The notes: a model not told the origin generated them from the sequence alone. A stretch of 16,101 nucleotides of DNA from JADFRG01 sp964590515 (GCA_964590515.1 CAZPZD010000051.1:1-16101); one strand, 5' to 3'. Positions 8,301 to 15,236 are shown, counted from the first letter of the stretch. A program made the numbers and translations.

Positions 8301-9236
8301 TTTTCCCAACTCGAGTTTCCCATTCAGCTTGTAACGGCCTACCCGCTCCAGGTCATAACGCCGCGGGTCGATCAATTGATCCCGTAAATACTCGCGGGCG
8401 TTGTCGAGGGTCGGCGGGTCGCCGGGGCGCATTCGGCGGTAAAACTCGACCAGTGCCTCTTCCGCGACGGTGCGATTGTCGCGCCGCTCCCAAGTCGGCT
8501 CCTGCCGCATGGTCGTGGCTATGTAGGGGTGGTCAGGATCGACGTCCGCCTGGGCAAAGAGCTGGAGCAGCTCTTCGTCCGATCCGTCCTTGATCGCCGG
8601 CTTCTTGGTTCCGTCGTTGATGGCCGCCAGCGCCCGCAGCAGGATCGTGACCGGGATGGTTCGCTTGCGGTTGAACTTCAAGGTCAGGTAGTTGCTCTTG
8701 CGGCTCTCAAACTCCATCCAAGCGCCGCGGTCGGGGATCAGCTTGGCCGAGGCCAATCGGCGGCCGGTGGTCCGATCCTCCGGAGCCTCAAAGTACACAC
8801 CCGGGGAGCGGATCAGCTGCGAGACCACCACCCGCTCGGTCCCATTGATGACGAACGTGCCCTTCTCGGTCATGATTGGGAAGTCGCCCAGGAAAATGTC
8901 CTGCTTGATCGGCTCGGGAACTTCGGTGCCGGCAAGCAGTACCGAGACATAGAGCGGGGCGGCGTAAGTCAGATCGCGTTCGACGCACTCCTCCAGGCCG
9001 TGCTTGGTCTCTTCAAACCAATACTTGAGTCCGAACTGTTTAGACTCCTGGGTTTTGCCTGGGAAATAGAGCTTCATCCCCCCGTTGTACGATTCGATCG
9101 GCGAGACCTCATCGAACAAATCAGCAAGTCCCTCAACTTTGAGCCATGCGAACGAATCGAGTTGCACTTCAATTAATGAAGGCAGTGGGAAGGTGTAGCG
9201 AATGCGCGAGTAATTCTTGAGGCCTTTGTTAGCCAT
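5328..9236 (-). CDS. rpoB: DNA-directed RNA polymerase subunit beta
   Basis: Catalytic-core subunit of RNA polymerase, 1302 residues. The rifampicin region is intact (408-439), with Asp417, His427 and Ser432 at the positions equivalent to E. coli D516, H526 and S531, so no classic resistance change is present. Other conserved blocks include I-E-T-P-E-G-P-N-I-G-L-I (462-473), K-I-T-P-K-G-E (831-837), the G-D-K-M-A-G-R-H-G-N-K-G motif (908-919) and the C-terminal Q-P-L-G-G-K-A-Q-F-G-G-Q-R-F-G-E-M-E. Between the T-P-V-F-D-G-A motif (975-981) and the G-K-Q-V-L-F-D-G block (1137) there is an insertion of about 140 residues that most bacterial RpoB proteins lack. The ATG start has GGGAG five bases upstream. 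rpoC is not adjacent on either side. A promoter lies at 9395-9423 and a terminator-like hairpin at 5280-5304. Confidence 0.98.
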   Translation of the reverse strand: MANKGLKNYSRIRYTFPLPSLIEVQLDSFAWLKVEGLADLFDEVSPIESYNGGMKLYFPGKTQESKQFGLKYWFEETKHGLEECVERDLTYAAPLYVSVLLAGTEVPEPIKQDIFLGDFPIMTEKGTFVINGTERVVVSQLIRSPGVYFEAPEDRTTGRRLASAKLIPDRGAWMEFESRKSNYLTLKFNRKRTIPVTILLRALAAINDGTKKPAIKDGSDEELLQLFAQADVDPDHPYIATTMRQEPTWERRDNRTVAEEALVEFYRRMRPGDPPTLDNAREYLRDQLIDPRRYDLERVGRYKLNGKLELGKLVAEDHRQVTSWDVVRIVERMIRINNGAAQPDDIDHLGNRRVKTVGELIQSKLRVGLRRMERVILERMSIRDQEQLSPVSLINIRPVVAAIREFFGSSQLSQFMDQTNPLAELRHKRTLSALGPGGLRRERAGFDVRDVHHSHYGRICPIETPEGPNIGLIGRLASYARVNRFGFIETPYRRVVNELSSKDKRLVGKRLRGSWKDAKGDKVLAKDGTVVSDSLASGMARRKALIPVVPFVSDDTQYLSADEEDKYVIAQANTPLNERMEFSNPRASCRRHGDFFFATPDQINFMDVAPRQIVGVSASLIPFLEHDDANRALMGSNMQTQAVPLIDPEVPLVSTGMERQAAYDSGQVILAEESGEVESVSGSTVVVRSKGASRTYKLRKFNRSNQSTCIDQRPSVIKGQRVTKGDVIADSTSTEGGELALGQNVLCAFLSWEGGDFEDAILISERLVQQDRYTSIHIEKHEVEARDTKLGPEEITYDIPNVGDEALRDLNEDGIVRIGAEVGPNDILVGKITPKGEKELTPEEKLLRAIFGEKAREVKDTSLRMPHGERGKVVDVKVFTREEHRDLPPGVEKMVRVSVAQKRKATEGDKMAGRHGNKGVISKVVPIEDMPFLADGTPVDLILNPLGVPGRMNIGQLLEAHLGWAAHRLGFRAITPVFDGADEEEIEAELARAWLIDRAWQEIGTAAWDWVKEKGYYDEEAFEDDEEIRRLYLENWLKSKHYDIDLIATDRNYARRVALREWLRQKDYDPDKLLVFDDSETPVNEREPFDKAVIDVCLRLWIESKGRKIKPDSSPEAVAKQAVKVMLETHEPTPTLGKQVLFDGKSGEAYDNPVTIGVVMMMKLHHLVEDKVHARSTGPYSLVTQQPLGGKAQFGGQRFGEMEVWALEAYGAAHILQEMLTVKSDDVQGRVKTYEAIVKGEQVEEPGIPASFRVLVKELQSLGLSVEAINEVGDTVRFGKQDDRTRPPRLGLGLLDLDPEPR
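5829..6269 (-). other. Repeat-bearing insertion within RpoB
   Basis: This stretch encodes RpoB residues about 990-1136. It contains repeated units that each start with Trp, a hydrophobic residue, two variable residues, Lys and soon after Tyr-Asp or similar: Trp1010, Trp1036, Trp1062 and Trp1101. The first three are spaced exactly 26 residues apart; the last interval is 39. The third and fourth units are more diverged. Each unit looks helical and is rich in charged residues. Lineage-specific insertions in bacterial beta subunits are well known, and this one is probably shared by relatives. Its function is unknown to me. Confidence 0.7.
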
Positions 9237-9292
9237 ACCGCTCCCTTTCGTCCGTGCGAGGTTCTAAGTTGGAGATAGTTAGAAACCGGTGA

Positions 9293-9342
9293 TGACCTTA
9301 CCCTGCTTCGGTCATTGCCGGGGCCAAGTGCCTGACCAGCAA
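9293..9342 (-). promoter_or_regulatory. Structured leader of rpoB
   Basis: Within the leader, TTGCTGG and CCGGCAA (plus-strand positions 9336-9342 and 9315-9321) can pair over 7 positions including one G-T. GGTCA (9333-9337 as TGACC on the plus strand) can pair with TGGCC to form an inner stem, or with TGACC (9310-9314 on the complementary reading). That TGACC can also pair with a second GGTCA nearer the gene (9293-9297). Several of these pairings exclude one another. The repeats are visible, but the arms are short and I could not compute energies. Confidence 0.35.
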
Positions 9343-9394
9343 CCGGATCAGCAGTCCGGGCGCGGTTGAGCCCCTTTAGTTTGGGCGAACCTGT

Positions 9395-9423
9395 AGGTTA
9401 CCATAGATCTGCCCACTTGGCAA
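9395..9423 (-). promoter_or_regulatory. Likely promoter of rpoB
   Basis: The minus strand has TTGCCA (9418-9423, five of six matches to the -35 consensus), a 17-base spacer ending in TGG, and TAACCT (9395-9400, three of six at -10). The TGn just before the -10 fits an extended -10 promoter and could offset the weak hexamer. Transcription would begin near 9388, giving a leader of about 150 bases. It lies just downstream of the transglycosylase gene, so rpoB probably has its own transcript. Confidence 0.55.
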
Positions 9424-9432
9424 TCGTTGCGG

Positions 9433-9447
9433 ACCCCGAAGCGGGGT
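9433..9447 (-). other. Hairpin after the transglycosylase gene
   Basis: ACCCCG and CGGGGT form a 6-bp stem around a 3-base loop, starting 5 bases after the stop codon of the lytic transglycosylase gene. No T run follows on the minus strand. It could mark the 3' end of that message, as a weak or factor-assisted terminator, just before the rpoB promoter. Confidence 0.4.
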
Positions 9448-9452
9448 GGCGT

Positions 9453-11849
9453 TCAGCCTCCCGAATACAGATTTCGGTAGATTTCATACACCTCAAAGAT
9501 GACCCGAATGTAGAGTTGGGGTTCATCGAGGCGGATTACTTCCAGGAAGAGGTCTGGATCCGAGGGGGCCAACTCTTTCCAGAACTGGGCGTTGCCGGGA
9601 CCGGCGTTGTAGGCTGCCAAGGCAGCGAACAGATCTCCCTCGAAACGATCGCGTTGGCTAGCCAGATAGTAGGTCCCGAATCGGACGCTAACGATCGGCC
9701 GGTGCAGGTCAGCACTGGTGTAGGCCGGGGGCCAACCGAGCTGGGCGGCAATCGACTCGCCAGTGCTCGGGATCACCTGCATCAGGCCGTGGGCGGCGGC
9801 CGATGACGTGGCGAACCCCTCGAAGAGACTCTCCTGTCGGACGACCGAAAGCAGGAACAGGCCGTCCAGGCCATAGCGGGCGGCCTCCGGCAAGATCAGC
9901 TCTCCGAAGTAGGGGCCAAACCGGATCCGATTGAAGTACACCGGAGCGTCCAGTGTCGCCGCATCGTCCAGCCCAGCCAGCCTCAGGATCTGCCGGGAGG
10001 CAAAGATCGCTTCCCGGTACAGCCCCAAACTGAGCAATTCATGCATGAGGCGGTAGGTCGCCTCCGGGTCGCTCTCGAACGACCCCCGCAGCGACGAGAA
10101 CTCGGCTGCCGCGAGCTCCAATTCCCCGACCGCCCAGAGTTCCTGGCCGCGGACAAAGCGTTGGTCTCCGGCAATGGCCAGGTTTGGCTCGCTCAACGGA
10201 TCCGGCCCAAGCAAGCTGAAGGTCTGGCGCAGCCACTGCTCGGCCTCGGAGCGTTCGGCTTCCCGGTCGTAGGCGAAGTCGAAAGCTCCACTGCCTTCGA
10301 ACACCGGACGACCCACCAGGAGCTCCCCCGCCCTGACCGAGTAGTATCCGGTTGGATCTGCCTCCACCGCTCGGTTCCAGGCGGCCTCCGCCGCTTGCGG
10401 GTCACCGCCGGCTTGCTGAGTCTTTCCGATCCAGAGCTCCGCCGCCGCTGCATCTGCCGAGGTTATTGCATTGGCCAAGGCGCTCTTGAAGGCCAGATCC
10501 GCCTCGGCGAATTGCCCGAGGCGAAACCGCGCCACCCCAGATAGGAATGCAGCTTGGTGGGCTAGATCTTGGCCCGGATACAGCTCCGGCAACCGGAGCC
10601 AGATCTCGGCTGCCCGTTGCAGGTCAGCCCCCCGCTCTGCCGTCCGGCCCGCGGCGAACAGTGCTTCGGAACCGATACCCGGCTCCGGCCGGGCGGCGGC
10701 GAGCGCCAGGTAGGTGTCGACAGCCGCAGAATACTGATCAAGATAGGCCCACTGGGTGCGTGCCTTGGCCAGTGCCGCATCGGGCCACAGGGCGTCTGCC
10801 GGGAAGTTGGAGACCACCCATTCGAAATCGGCGAGCGCCTGCTGGGAGTTCCCGAGCGCCAAGTGGCTCAAGCCTCGATAATAGAAGCCTGCCGGGCTCG
10901 GCACACTCCCCAGCACGCGGTCGAATGCCGCCACCGCCGGCTCGTAGGCCCCGGCGTGATAATCCACCAGACCGCGTTGGAACTCGTCGACCGGGATCCC
11001 GGCCTCCACCAACCGAATGAGGGCAATGTAGCTGTCATAGGCGGTTGGGAAGTTGCTTACCGAGTCCATGTAGCGGGAGACAGCTCCTTCGAAGTCACCC
11101 AGCCCCTCCAGCGTTTCCCCGGCAAGCAAATTCATCGAAGCCCGGGTTCCTGGGTCCGTAGTCTGAGCCGAGATCGAGTCAAACTGAGTCAGGGCGAGCT
11201 CGAGCTCACTAGCTTCGAGATAGCACCGACCAATCTTTACCAGCAGCGGCAGGACGTCTGTGATGCGGGGTGCGGCGATCGCATTCTGGTAATGACCCAC
11301 GGCTTCCAGCGGCCGTCCCGCCAGCCGCAGCGCGTCGGCGAGCCATTCCTGCACATAGGCATCGAGTACTCCTGGCCGCTGCTCGAGATAGGCGGCGTAG
11401 TCCGTCGCAGCCAGCTGGGGCTGACCAAGACCGAGCAACGCTTCAGCTCGCAGGAGGCGGGCCTGCGCCGACCGCTCGCTCGTTGGAAAGCGATCGATCA
11501 ATTCGCTAAATTCAACTTGGGCGCCGGCGTACAGTCCGGATTGCAACAAGGCTTCCCCTCGCCCATAGAGGGCCTCAGCGATCTCTGCCGGTCCGCCGGC
11601 TTGCTCAAGCTGCCGGCTGAACTCAACGTACGCCTGGTCCCAATCTCCGTTGAACAGCGCCTGCTGGCCGGCATTGTTCAACTCCGAGCGGGTAGGAGCT
11701 GGAGTCGGAGAGGGGAGGGCAGTCCCGGTTGGGGTGGCGGCCGGCTCGAGGGTCGCGGTTGGCACCGGGCGAGAGGCCAGGCTGCAGGCGAGGGTCAGCA
11801 GGGCAAGCCCCGCACCCGCCAGTCGAGGGCCGGAGAACACGGCCGGCAT
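9453..11849 (-). CDS. TPR-repeat lipoprotein with lytic transglycosylase (SLT) domain
   Basis: Predicted cell-envelope enzyme that cleaves peptidoglycan glycan strands, 798 residues from the chosen start. The N-terminus is a lipoprotein signal ending in L-T-L-A-C (Cys22), followed by a Pro/Thr/Ala-rich linker. Residues about 55-610 are helical tetratricopeptide-like repeats of the kind found in the superhelical part of Slt70. The C-terminal SLT domain has the catalytic glutamate in V-V-R-Q-E-S (Glu673), then G-L-M-Q-V-I-P-S-T (688-696) and A-Y-N-A-G-P-G-N (746-753). The frame extends 20 codons upstream to a GTG at 11909. I prefer ATG 11849 because it starts the signal peptide correctly and has AAGGGAA about 10 bases before it. 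It is divergent from mtnA and upstream of rpoB, with no clear functional link to either. Confidence 0.9.
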   Translation of the reverse strand: MPAVFSGPRLAGAGLALLTLACSLASRPVPTATLEPAATPTGTALPSPTPAPTRSELNNAGQQALFNGDWDQAYVEFSRQLEQAGGPAEIAEALYGRGEALLQSGLYAGAQVEFSELIDRFPTSERSAQARLLRAEALLGLGQPQLAATDYAAYLEQRPGVLDAYVQEWLADALRLAGRPLEAVGHYQNAIAAPRITDVLPLLVKIGRCYLEASELELALTQFDSISAQTTDPGTRASMNLLAGETLEGLGDFEGAVSRYMDSVSNFPTAYDSYIALIRLVEAGIPVDEFQRGLVDYHAGAYEPAVAAFDRVLGSVPSPAGFYYRGLSHLALGNSQQALADFEWVVSNFPADALWPDAALAKARTQWAYLDQYSAAVDTYLALAAARPEPGIGSEALFAAGRTAERGADLQRAAEIWLRLPELYPGQDLAHQAAFLSGVARFRLGQFAEADLAFKSALANAITSADAAAAELWIGKTQQAGGDPQAAEAAWNRAVEADPTGYYSVRAGELLVGRPVFEGSGAFDFAYDREAERSEAEQWLRQTFSLLGPDPLSEPNLAIAGDQRFVRGQELWAVGELELAAAEFSSLRGSFESDPEATYRLMHELLSLGLYREAIFASRQILRLAGLDDAATLDAPVYFNRIRFGPYFGELILPEAARYGLDGLFLLSVVRQESLFEGFATSSAAAHGLMQVIPSTGESIAAQLGWPPAYTSADLHRPIVSVRFGTYYLASQRDRFEGDLFAALAAYNAGPGNAQFWKELAPSDPDLFLEVIRLDEPQLYIRVIFEVYEIYRNLYSGG

Positions 11850-11864
11850 GATATCATCATTCCC

Positions 11865-11893
11865 TTGCAAGCCGTCTGTGGGCGTGCTAGACT
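11865..11893 (+). promoter_or_regulatory. Candidate promoter of the mtnA operon
   Basis: In the gap between the divergent transglycosylase gene and mtnA, TTGCAA (11865-11870) and TAGACT (11888-11893) are separated by exactly 17 bases. Each hexamer matches the sigma70 consensus at four of six positions. Transcription would start near 11900. If so, the hairpin at 11911-11930 is the first structure in the message. The match is moderate and could be fortuitous. Confidence 0.45.
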
Positions 11894-11910
11894 TTCCGCC
11901 CAGTTCCACT

Positions 11911-11936
11911 GCGCTCTCGGCGGAGAGCGCGTTTTT
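11911..11936 (+). terminator. Terminator-like hairpin with T run just upstream of mtnA
   Basis: GCGCTCTC (11911-11918) and GAGAGCGC (11923-11930) form a perfect 8-bp stem with a GGCG loop, followed by G and five T residues (11932-11936). This has the form of an intrinsic terminator on the plus strand, yet it lies only 5 bases before the mtnA start codon and downstream of the candidate promoter. It could be an attenuator, a block to transcripts coming antisense through the neighbouring gene, or a translation-limiting hairpin. The structure is clear; its role is not. Confidence 0.5.
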
Positions 11937-11941
11937 GTGCC

Positions 11942-13018
11942 TTGCCGGTGAGAACCGTATCTTGGGACCCAGCCCTCTCGGCAGTCAAGATGATCGATCA
12001 GCGGCGCTTGCCTGCTGAGTACTCGATCGTCACCTTGGAATCAGCAGCAGCCGTCGCCGAGGCAATCCACGACATGGTAGTCCGCGGCGCTCCGGCTATC
12101 GGGGCGAGCGCCGCTTTTGGGCTGGCGCTAGCTGCCGCTCGATCAACCGCCTCGAGTTCCGAGCAGCTCTGGACGGACCTGCGGGCCGCCGAGCAAGTGC
12201 TGCGGGCCTCCCGTCCGACCGCAATCAACCTGGGGTGGGCGCTCGACCGAATGTTGGCTCTAGCCCAGGCTCACGCGGATGCGGACCCGGCTGCGCTGCG
12301 CGGCCTGCTTGTCGCTGAGGCTCAACGCATCGCAGACCAGGACGTCGACATCAATCGGCGGATGGGCAGCTACGGGGCGGCTCTGGTTCAAGATGGCGAC
12401 ACTCTGATCCACCACTGCAATACGGGCGCGCTTGCCACCGTGGACTACGGCACCGCCCTGGGGGTCCTGCGCACTGCCCACGAAAACGGAAAGGCGATCC
12501 ATGTTCTGGTCGACGAGACTCGCCCGCGCTTGCAAGGGGCGCGATTGACGGCTTGGGAGCTCGATCAATACGGGATCGAGCATGAGATCATCGCCGACAC
12601 TGCTGCCGGCTCTTTCTTGCAGGCCGGCCAAGTGGCGTCGGTATTTGTGGGAGCCGACCGGGTCGCCGCCAACGGCGATGTTGCGAACAAGATCGGGACC
12701 TACATGCTGGCGCTGGCTGCTTACGACAACCGGGTCCCGTTCTATGTTGTGGCACCCACTTCGACCATTGACCTCTTAGTGGGCAGCGGCGTGGAGATCC
12801 CGATCGAAGAGCGGCCCGCCGCCGAGGTGCTCAACCTGCAGGTCGATGGGCAGCCCATTGCGCCCTCAGGGAGCCGGGCGCGCAATCCGGCGTTCGACAT
12901 CACCCCGCATCGCTTAGTGACCGCGATTGTGACCGAGGTCGGCGTCCTCCGGCCACCCTACGAGTTGGTACTTGCGGAAGCCGTCAATTCGGCCCGGAGC
13001 CTGTGGACGTCGTCCTGA
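11942..13018 (+). CDS. mtnA: S-methyl-5-thioribose-1-phosphate isomerase
   Basis: Converts 5-methylthioribose-1-phosphate to 5-methylthioribulose-1-phosphate in methionine salvage from methylthioadenosine; it belongs to the eIF2B-alpha-like isomerase fold. The 358 residues match the family. Seen are I-D-Q-R-R-L-P (18-24), V-R-G-A-P-A-I-G (47-54), the catalytic cysteine in H-H-C-N-T-G-A-L-A (Cys159) and the catalytic aspartate in V-G-A-D-R-V (Asp239), followed by N-G-D-V-A-N-K-I-G-T. The pattern favours MtnA over ribose-1,5-bisphosphate isomerase or eIF2B-like proteins. The start is uncertain: TTG 11942 or GTG 11948 both give a family-like N-terminus, and neither has a good Shine-Dalgarno. It is the first gene of an operon with an adenosine kinase and ahcY. 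I saw no other mtn genes in the window. Confidence 0.93.
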   Translation: MPVRTVSWDPALSAVKMIDQRRLPAEYSIVTLESAAAVAEAIHDMVVRGAPAIGASAAFGLALAAARSTASSSEQLWTDLRAAEQVLRASRPTAINLGWALDRMLALAQAHADADPAALRGLLVAEAQRIADQDVDINRRMGSYGAALVQDGDTLIHHCNTGALATVDYGTALGVLRTAHENGKAIHVLVDETRPRLQGARLTAWELDQYGIEHEIIADTAAGSFLQAGQVASVFVGADRVAANGDVANKIGTYMLALAAYDNRVPFYVVAPTSTIDLLVGSGVEIPIEERPAAEVLNLQVDGQPIAPSGSRARNPAFDITPHRLVTAIVTEVGVLRPPYELVLAEAVNSARSLWTSS

Positions 13019-13959
13019 CCGGCTCGATCGCGTTCGATTACATCATGCGGTTCCCGGGCCGGTTCGGCGAACACATCCTCCCGAACCGCCTCGACAGCCT
13101 CAGCCTGTCCTTCCTGGTGGACACCCTCGACAAGCGCAGAGGTGGCATCGCAGCCAACATCGCCTACTCGATGGCGTTGCTGGGTGAACGCCCGCGGATC
13201 ATGGCGACCGTGGGCGAAGATTTCGAGCCCTATGGTCGTTTCTTGGAGAGCATCGGGGTGCAAACGGCTGAGATTAAGGTCATCCCTGGCATTCACTCTG
13301 CCTCCTTCTTTGTCACGACCGACGCGGTAGACGCGCAGATTGCCAGTTTCTATACCGGGGCAATGTCCCACGCGGCCGAACTGAGGGTGGCCGACCTTGA
13401 GCCGCGCCCCGAGCTGGTGCTCATCTCGCCTAACGACCCGCGAGCCATGGTCAGCTACGCATCCGAATGTCAGCAACTCGGGATTCCCTATTTCTATGAC
13501 CCGAGTCAGCAGATCCTTCGGCTTGAGGGCACCGAGCTGGAGCAGGGGATCGCAGGTGCGGAGGCGCTGTTCGTCAACGACTACGAACTCGCCCTGATCC
13601 TGGACAAGACCTCCCTCACCCTGGCCCGAATCGCCGAGCGGACCCGGTTCACGATCATTACCCGGAGCGAGCTGGGATCCGAGCTGATCACGCCGGACGG
13701 GCGGGTCCAGATCCCCGCCGTGCGGCCGAAGGCAGCGGCGGAACCAACCGGGGTCGGGGACGCCTATCGGGCCGGTTTCTTGAAGGGATACATCCACCAA
13801 TTTCCGCTCGAGTGCTGCGGCAGGATGGGTGCCCTGGCTGCCACCTACTGCCTCGAGAGTCTGGGGCCACAGGGGCAGCAGTATGACCTGGGTGAATATG
13901 TGTCTAGGTTCGAACAGGAATTCGGGTCAGAGTGCGGGCTCAAACAGCGACTGGGTTAA
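13003..13959 (+). CDS. adoK: Adenosine kinase, PfkB family (AdoK type)
   Basis: Predicted to phosphorylate adenosine to AMP with ATP. The 318-residue protein has the PfkB marks: a G-G-I-A-A-N motif (47-52) and the C-terminal P-T-G-V-G-D-A motif with the catalytic base Asp253. The N-terminus (V-L-T-G-S-I-A near 4-10, M-R-F-P-G-R-F near 15-21, S-L-S-F-L-V-D near 34-40) closely resembles, from memory, the Mycobacterium tuberculosis adenosine kinase. That argues for a nucleoside rather than a sugar substrate. The GTG start lies inside mtnA, a 16-base overlap, chosen because it gives this N-terminus. GGAG lies only 3 bases upstream, so coupling to mtnA translation is likely. The next gene, ahcY, makes adenosine, which supports the substrate call. 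Some other nucleoside remains possible. Confidence 0.85.
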   Translation: MDVVLTGSIAFDYIMRFPGRFGEHILPNRLDSLSLSFLVDTLDKRRGGIAANIAYSMALLGERPRIMATVGEDFEPYGRFLESIGVQTAEIKVIPGIHSASFFVTTDAVDAQIASFYTGAMSHAAELRVADLEPRPELVLISPNDPRAMVSYASECQQLGIPYFYDPSQQILRLEGTELEQGIAGAEALFVNDYELALILDKTSLTLARIAERTRFTIITRSELGSELITPDGRVQIPAVRPKAAAEPTGVGDAYRAGFLKGYIHQFPLECCGRMGALAATYCLESLGPQGQQYDLGEYVSRFEQEFGSECGLKQRLG

Positions 13960-13973
13960 GACCGGAGGAAACT

Positions 13974-15236
13974 ATGTCCGACGATTATGACATTCGAGAC
14001 GCCAGCCTGGCGGAAGGCGGACGCAGGCGAATTAGCTGGGCCGAGCTGGAGATGCCGGTCCTTCGCCAGATTCGAGAACGATTCCAGAAGGAGCTTCCGC
14101 TCAAGGGTCTGCGAGTTTCGGCCTGCCTGCACATCACGGCCGAGACCGCAAACCTGATGCGAACCTTGCAGGCGGGAGGTGCCGACTCCGTGCTGTGCGC
14201 CTCAAACCCACTTTCAACTCAGGACGACGTGGCCGCCTCGCTGGTCGTGAATGAGGAGATCCCGGTGTTCGGGATCAAGGGCGAAGACCGGGACACCTAC
14301 TACACCCACATCAAAGCCGCCCTCGATCACCGGCCGACGGCGACGATGGACGATGGGGCGGACTTGGTGAGCTCGCTGCACAAGGACCGTGCCGGCCAGC
14401 TCTCGGAGGTGGTGGGCGGTACCGAAGAGACCACCACCGGCGTCATCCGGCTCCGGGCGATGGCCAAAGCGGGCAGGCTCGGCTATCCGATCCTGGCAGT
14501 GAACGACGCGATGACCAAGCACTTCTTCGACAACCGCTATGGAACGGGCCAATCCACCATTGATGGGATCCTGCGGGCCACGAATATTCTGCTGGCGGGC
14601 AAGACTTTTGTGGTTGCGGGGTACGGCTGGTGTGGCCGCGGTCTGGCGATGCGGGCCCGGGGACTTGGGTCCAATGTCATCGTCACTGAGGTGGATGCGC
14701 TGGCGGCACTGGAGGCCGTGATGGACGGGTTCCGGGTGATGCCGATGGACGAGGCCGCGAGGCTAGGCGATATCTTCTGCACATTGACCGGCGACGTCCA
14801 TGTCCTCGACCGGCAGCACTTCATGAGCATGAAAGACGGAGCCATCCTGGCGAACTCTGGGCACTTCAATGTCGAGATCAACCTGGAAGCCCTCGAAGGG
14901 ATGGCAGGCGAGAAACGAAAGGTCCGCGAATTCGTCGACCAATACCTTTTGGCCGACGGGCGCCGGCTGAATCTGCTCGCCGAGGGCCGCCTGGTTAACT
15001 TGGCAGCGGCCGAAGGCCACCCGGCCAGCGTGATGGATCTCTCATTTGCGAATCAGGCCCTTTCGCTCGAGTACATCATGATGCACGCCAGCGAACTGGA
15101 CGACCAGGTCTACACGATCCCCGAGGAGATCGACCGGGAAATCGCCCGCTTGAAACTTGAGACGATGGGGATCCGGATCGATTCGCTAACCTCCGAGCAG
15201 GCCCGCTACCTGACCTCCTGGGAAGAAGGTACCTAG
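13974..15236 (+). CDS. ahcY: Adenosylhomocysteinase (S-adenosylhomocysteine hydrolase)
   Basis: Splits S-adenosylhomocysteine into adenosine and homocysteine with tightly bound NAD, removing the inhibitor left by methyltransferases. The 420 residues carry H-I-T-A-E-T (His53), D-D-G-A-D-L (126-131), T-E-E-T-T-T-G (150-156), N-D-A-M-T-K with Lys182 and Asp186 nearby, the NAD-binding G-Y-G-W-C-G-R-G (217-224) and N-S-G-H-F (294-298). The open frame extends 14 codons upstream, but ATG 13974 has GGAGGAA directly before it. The protein is shorter than eukaryotic forms and lacks their C-terminal Lys/Tyr tail that reaches the neighbouring subunit's NAD; this is typical of the short bacterial and archaeal group. 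Some archaeal relatives hydrolyse S-inosylhomocysteine instead, but the adjacent adenosine kinase favours the standard substrate. It lies 14 bases after adoK. Confidence 0.95.
   Translation: MSDDYDIRDASLAEGGRRRISWAELEMPVLRQIRERFQKELPLKGLRVSACLHITAETANLMRTLQAGGADSVLCASNPLSTQDDVAASLVVNEEIPVFGIKGEDRDTYYTHIKAALDHRPTATMDDGADLVSSLHKDRAGQLSEVVGGTEETTTGVIRLRAMAKAGRLGYPILAVNDAMTKHFFDNRYGTGQSTIDGILRATNILLAGKTFVVAGYGWCGRGLAMRARGLGSNVIVTEVDALAALEAVMDGFRVMPMDEAARLGDIFCTLTGDVHVLDRQHFMSMKDGAILANSGHFNVEINLEALEGMAGEKRKVREFVDQYLLADGRRLNLLAEGRLVNLAAAEGHPASVMDLSFANQALSLEYIMMHASELDDQVYTIPEEIDREIARLKLETMGIRIDSLTSEQARYLTSWEEGT

Noticed and set aside
11850..11941. SAM riboswitch upstream of mtnA
   Set aside because: The gap is only 92 bases and I could not find the conserved core or multi-helix junction of known SAM riboswitches; just one simple hairpin is present.
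10569..11951. 460-codon plus-strand open frame opposite the transglycosylase gene
   Set aside because: Its product is low-complexity and rich in Arg, Gly and Pro, without a known motif; the opposite strand encodes a clear SLT enzyme.
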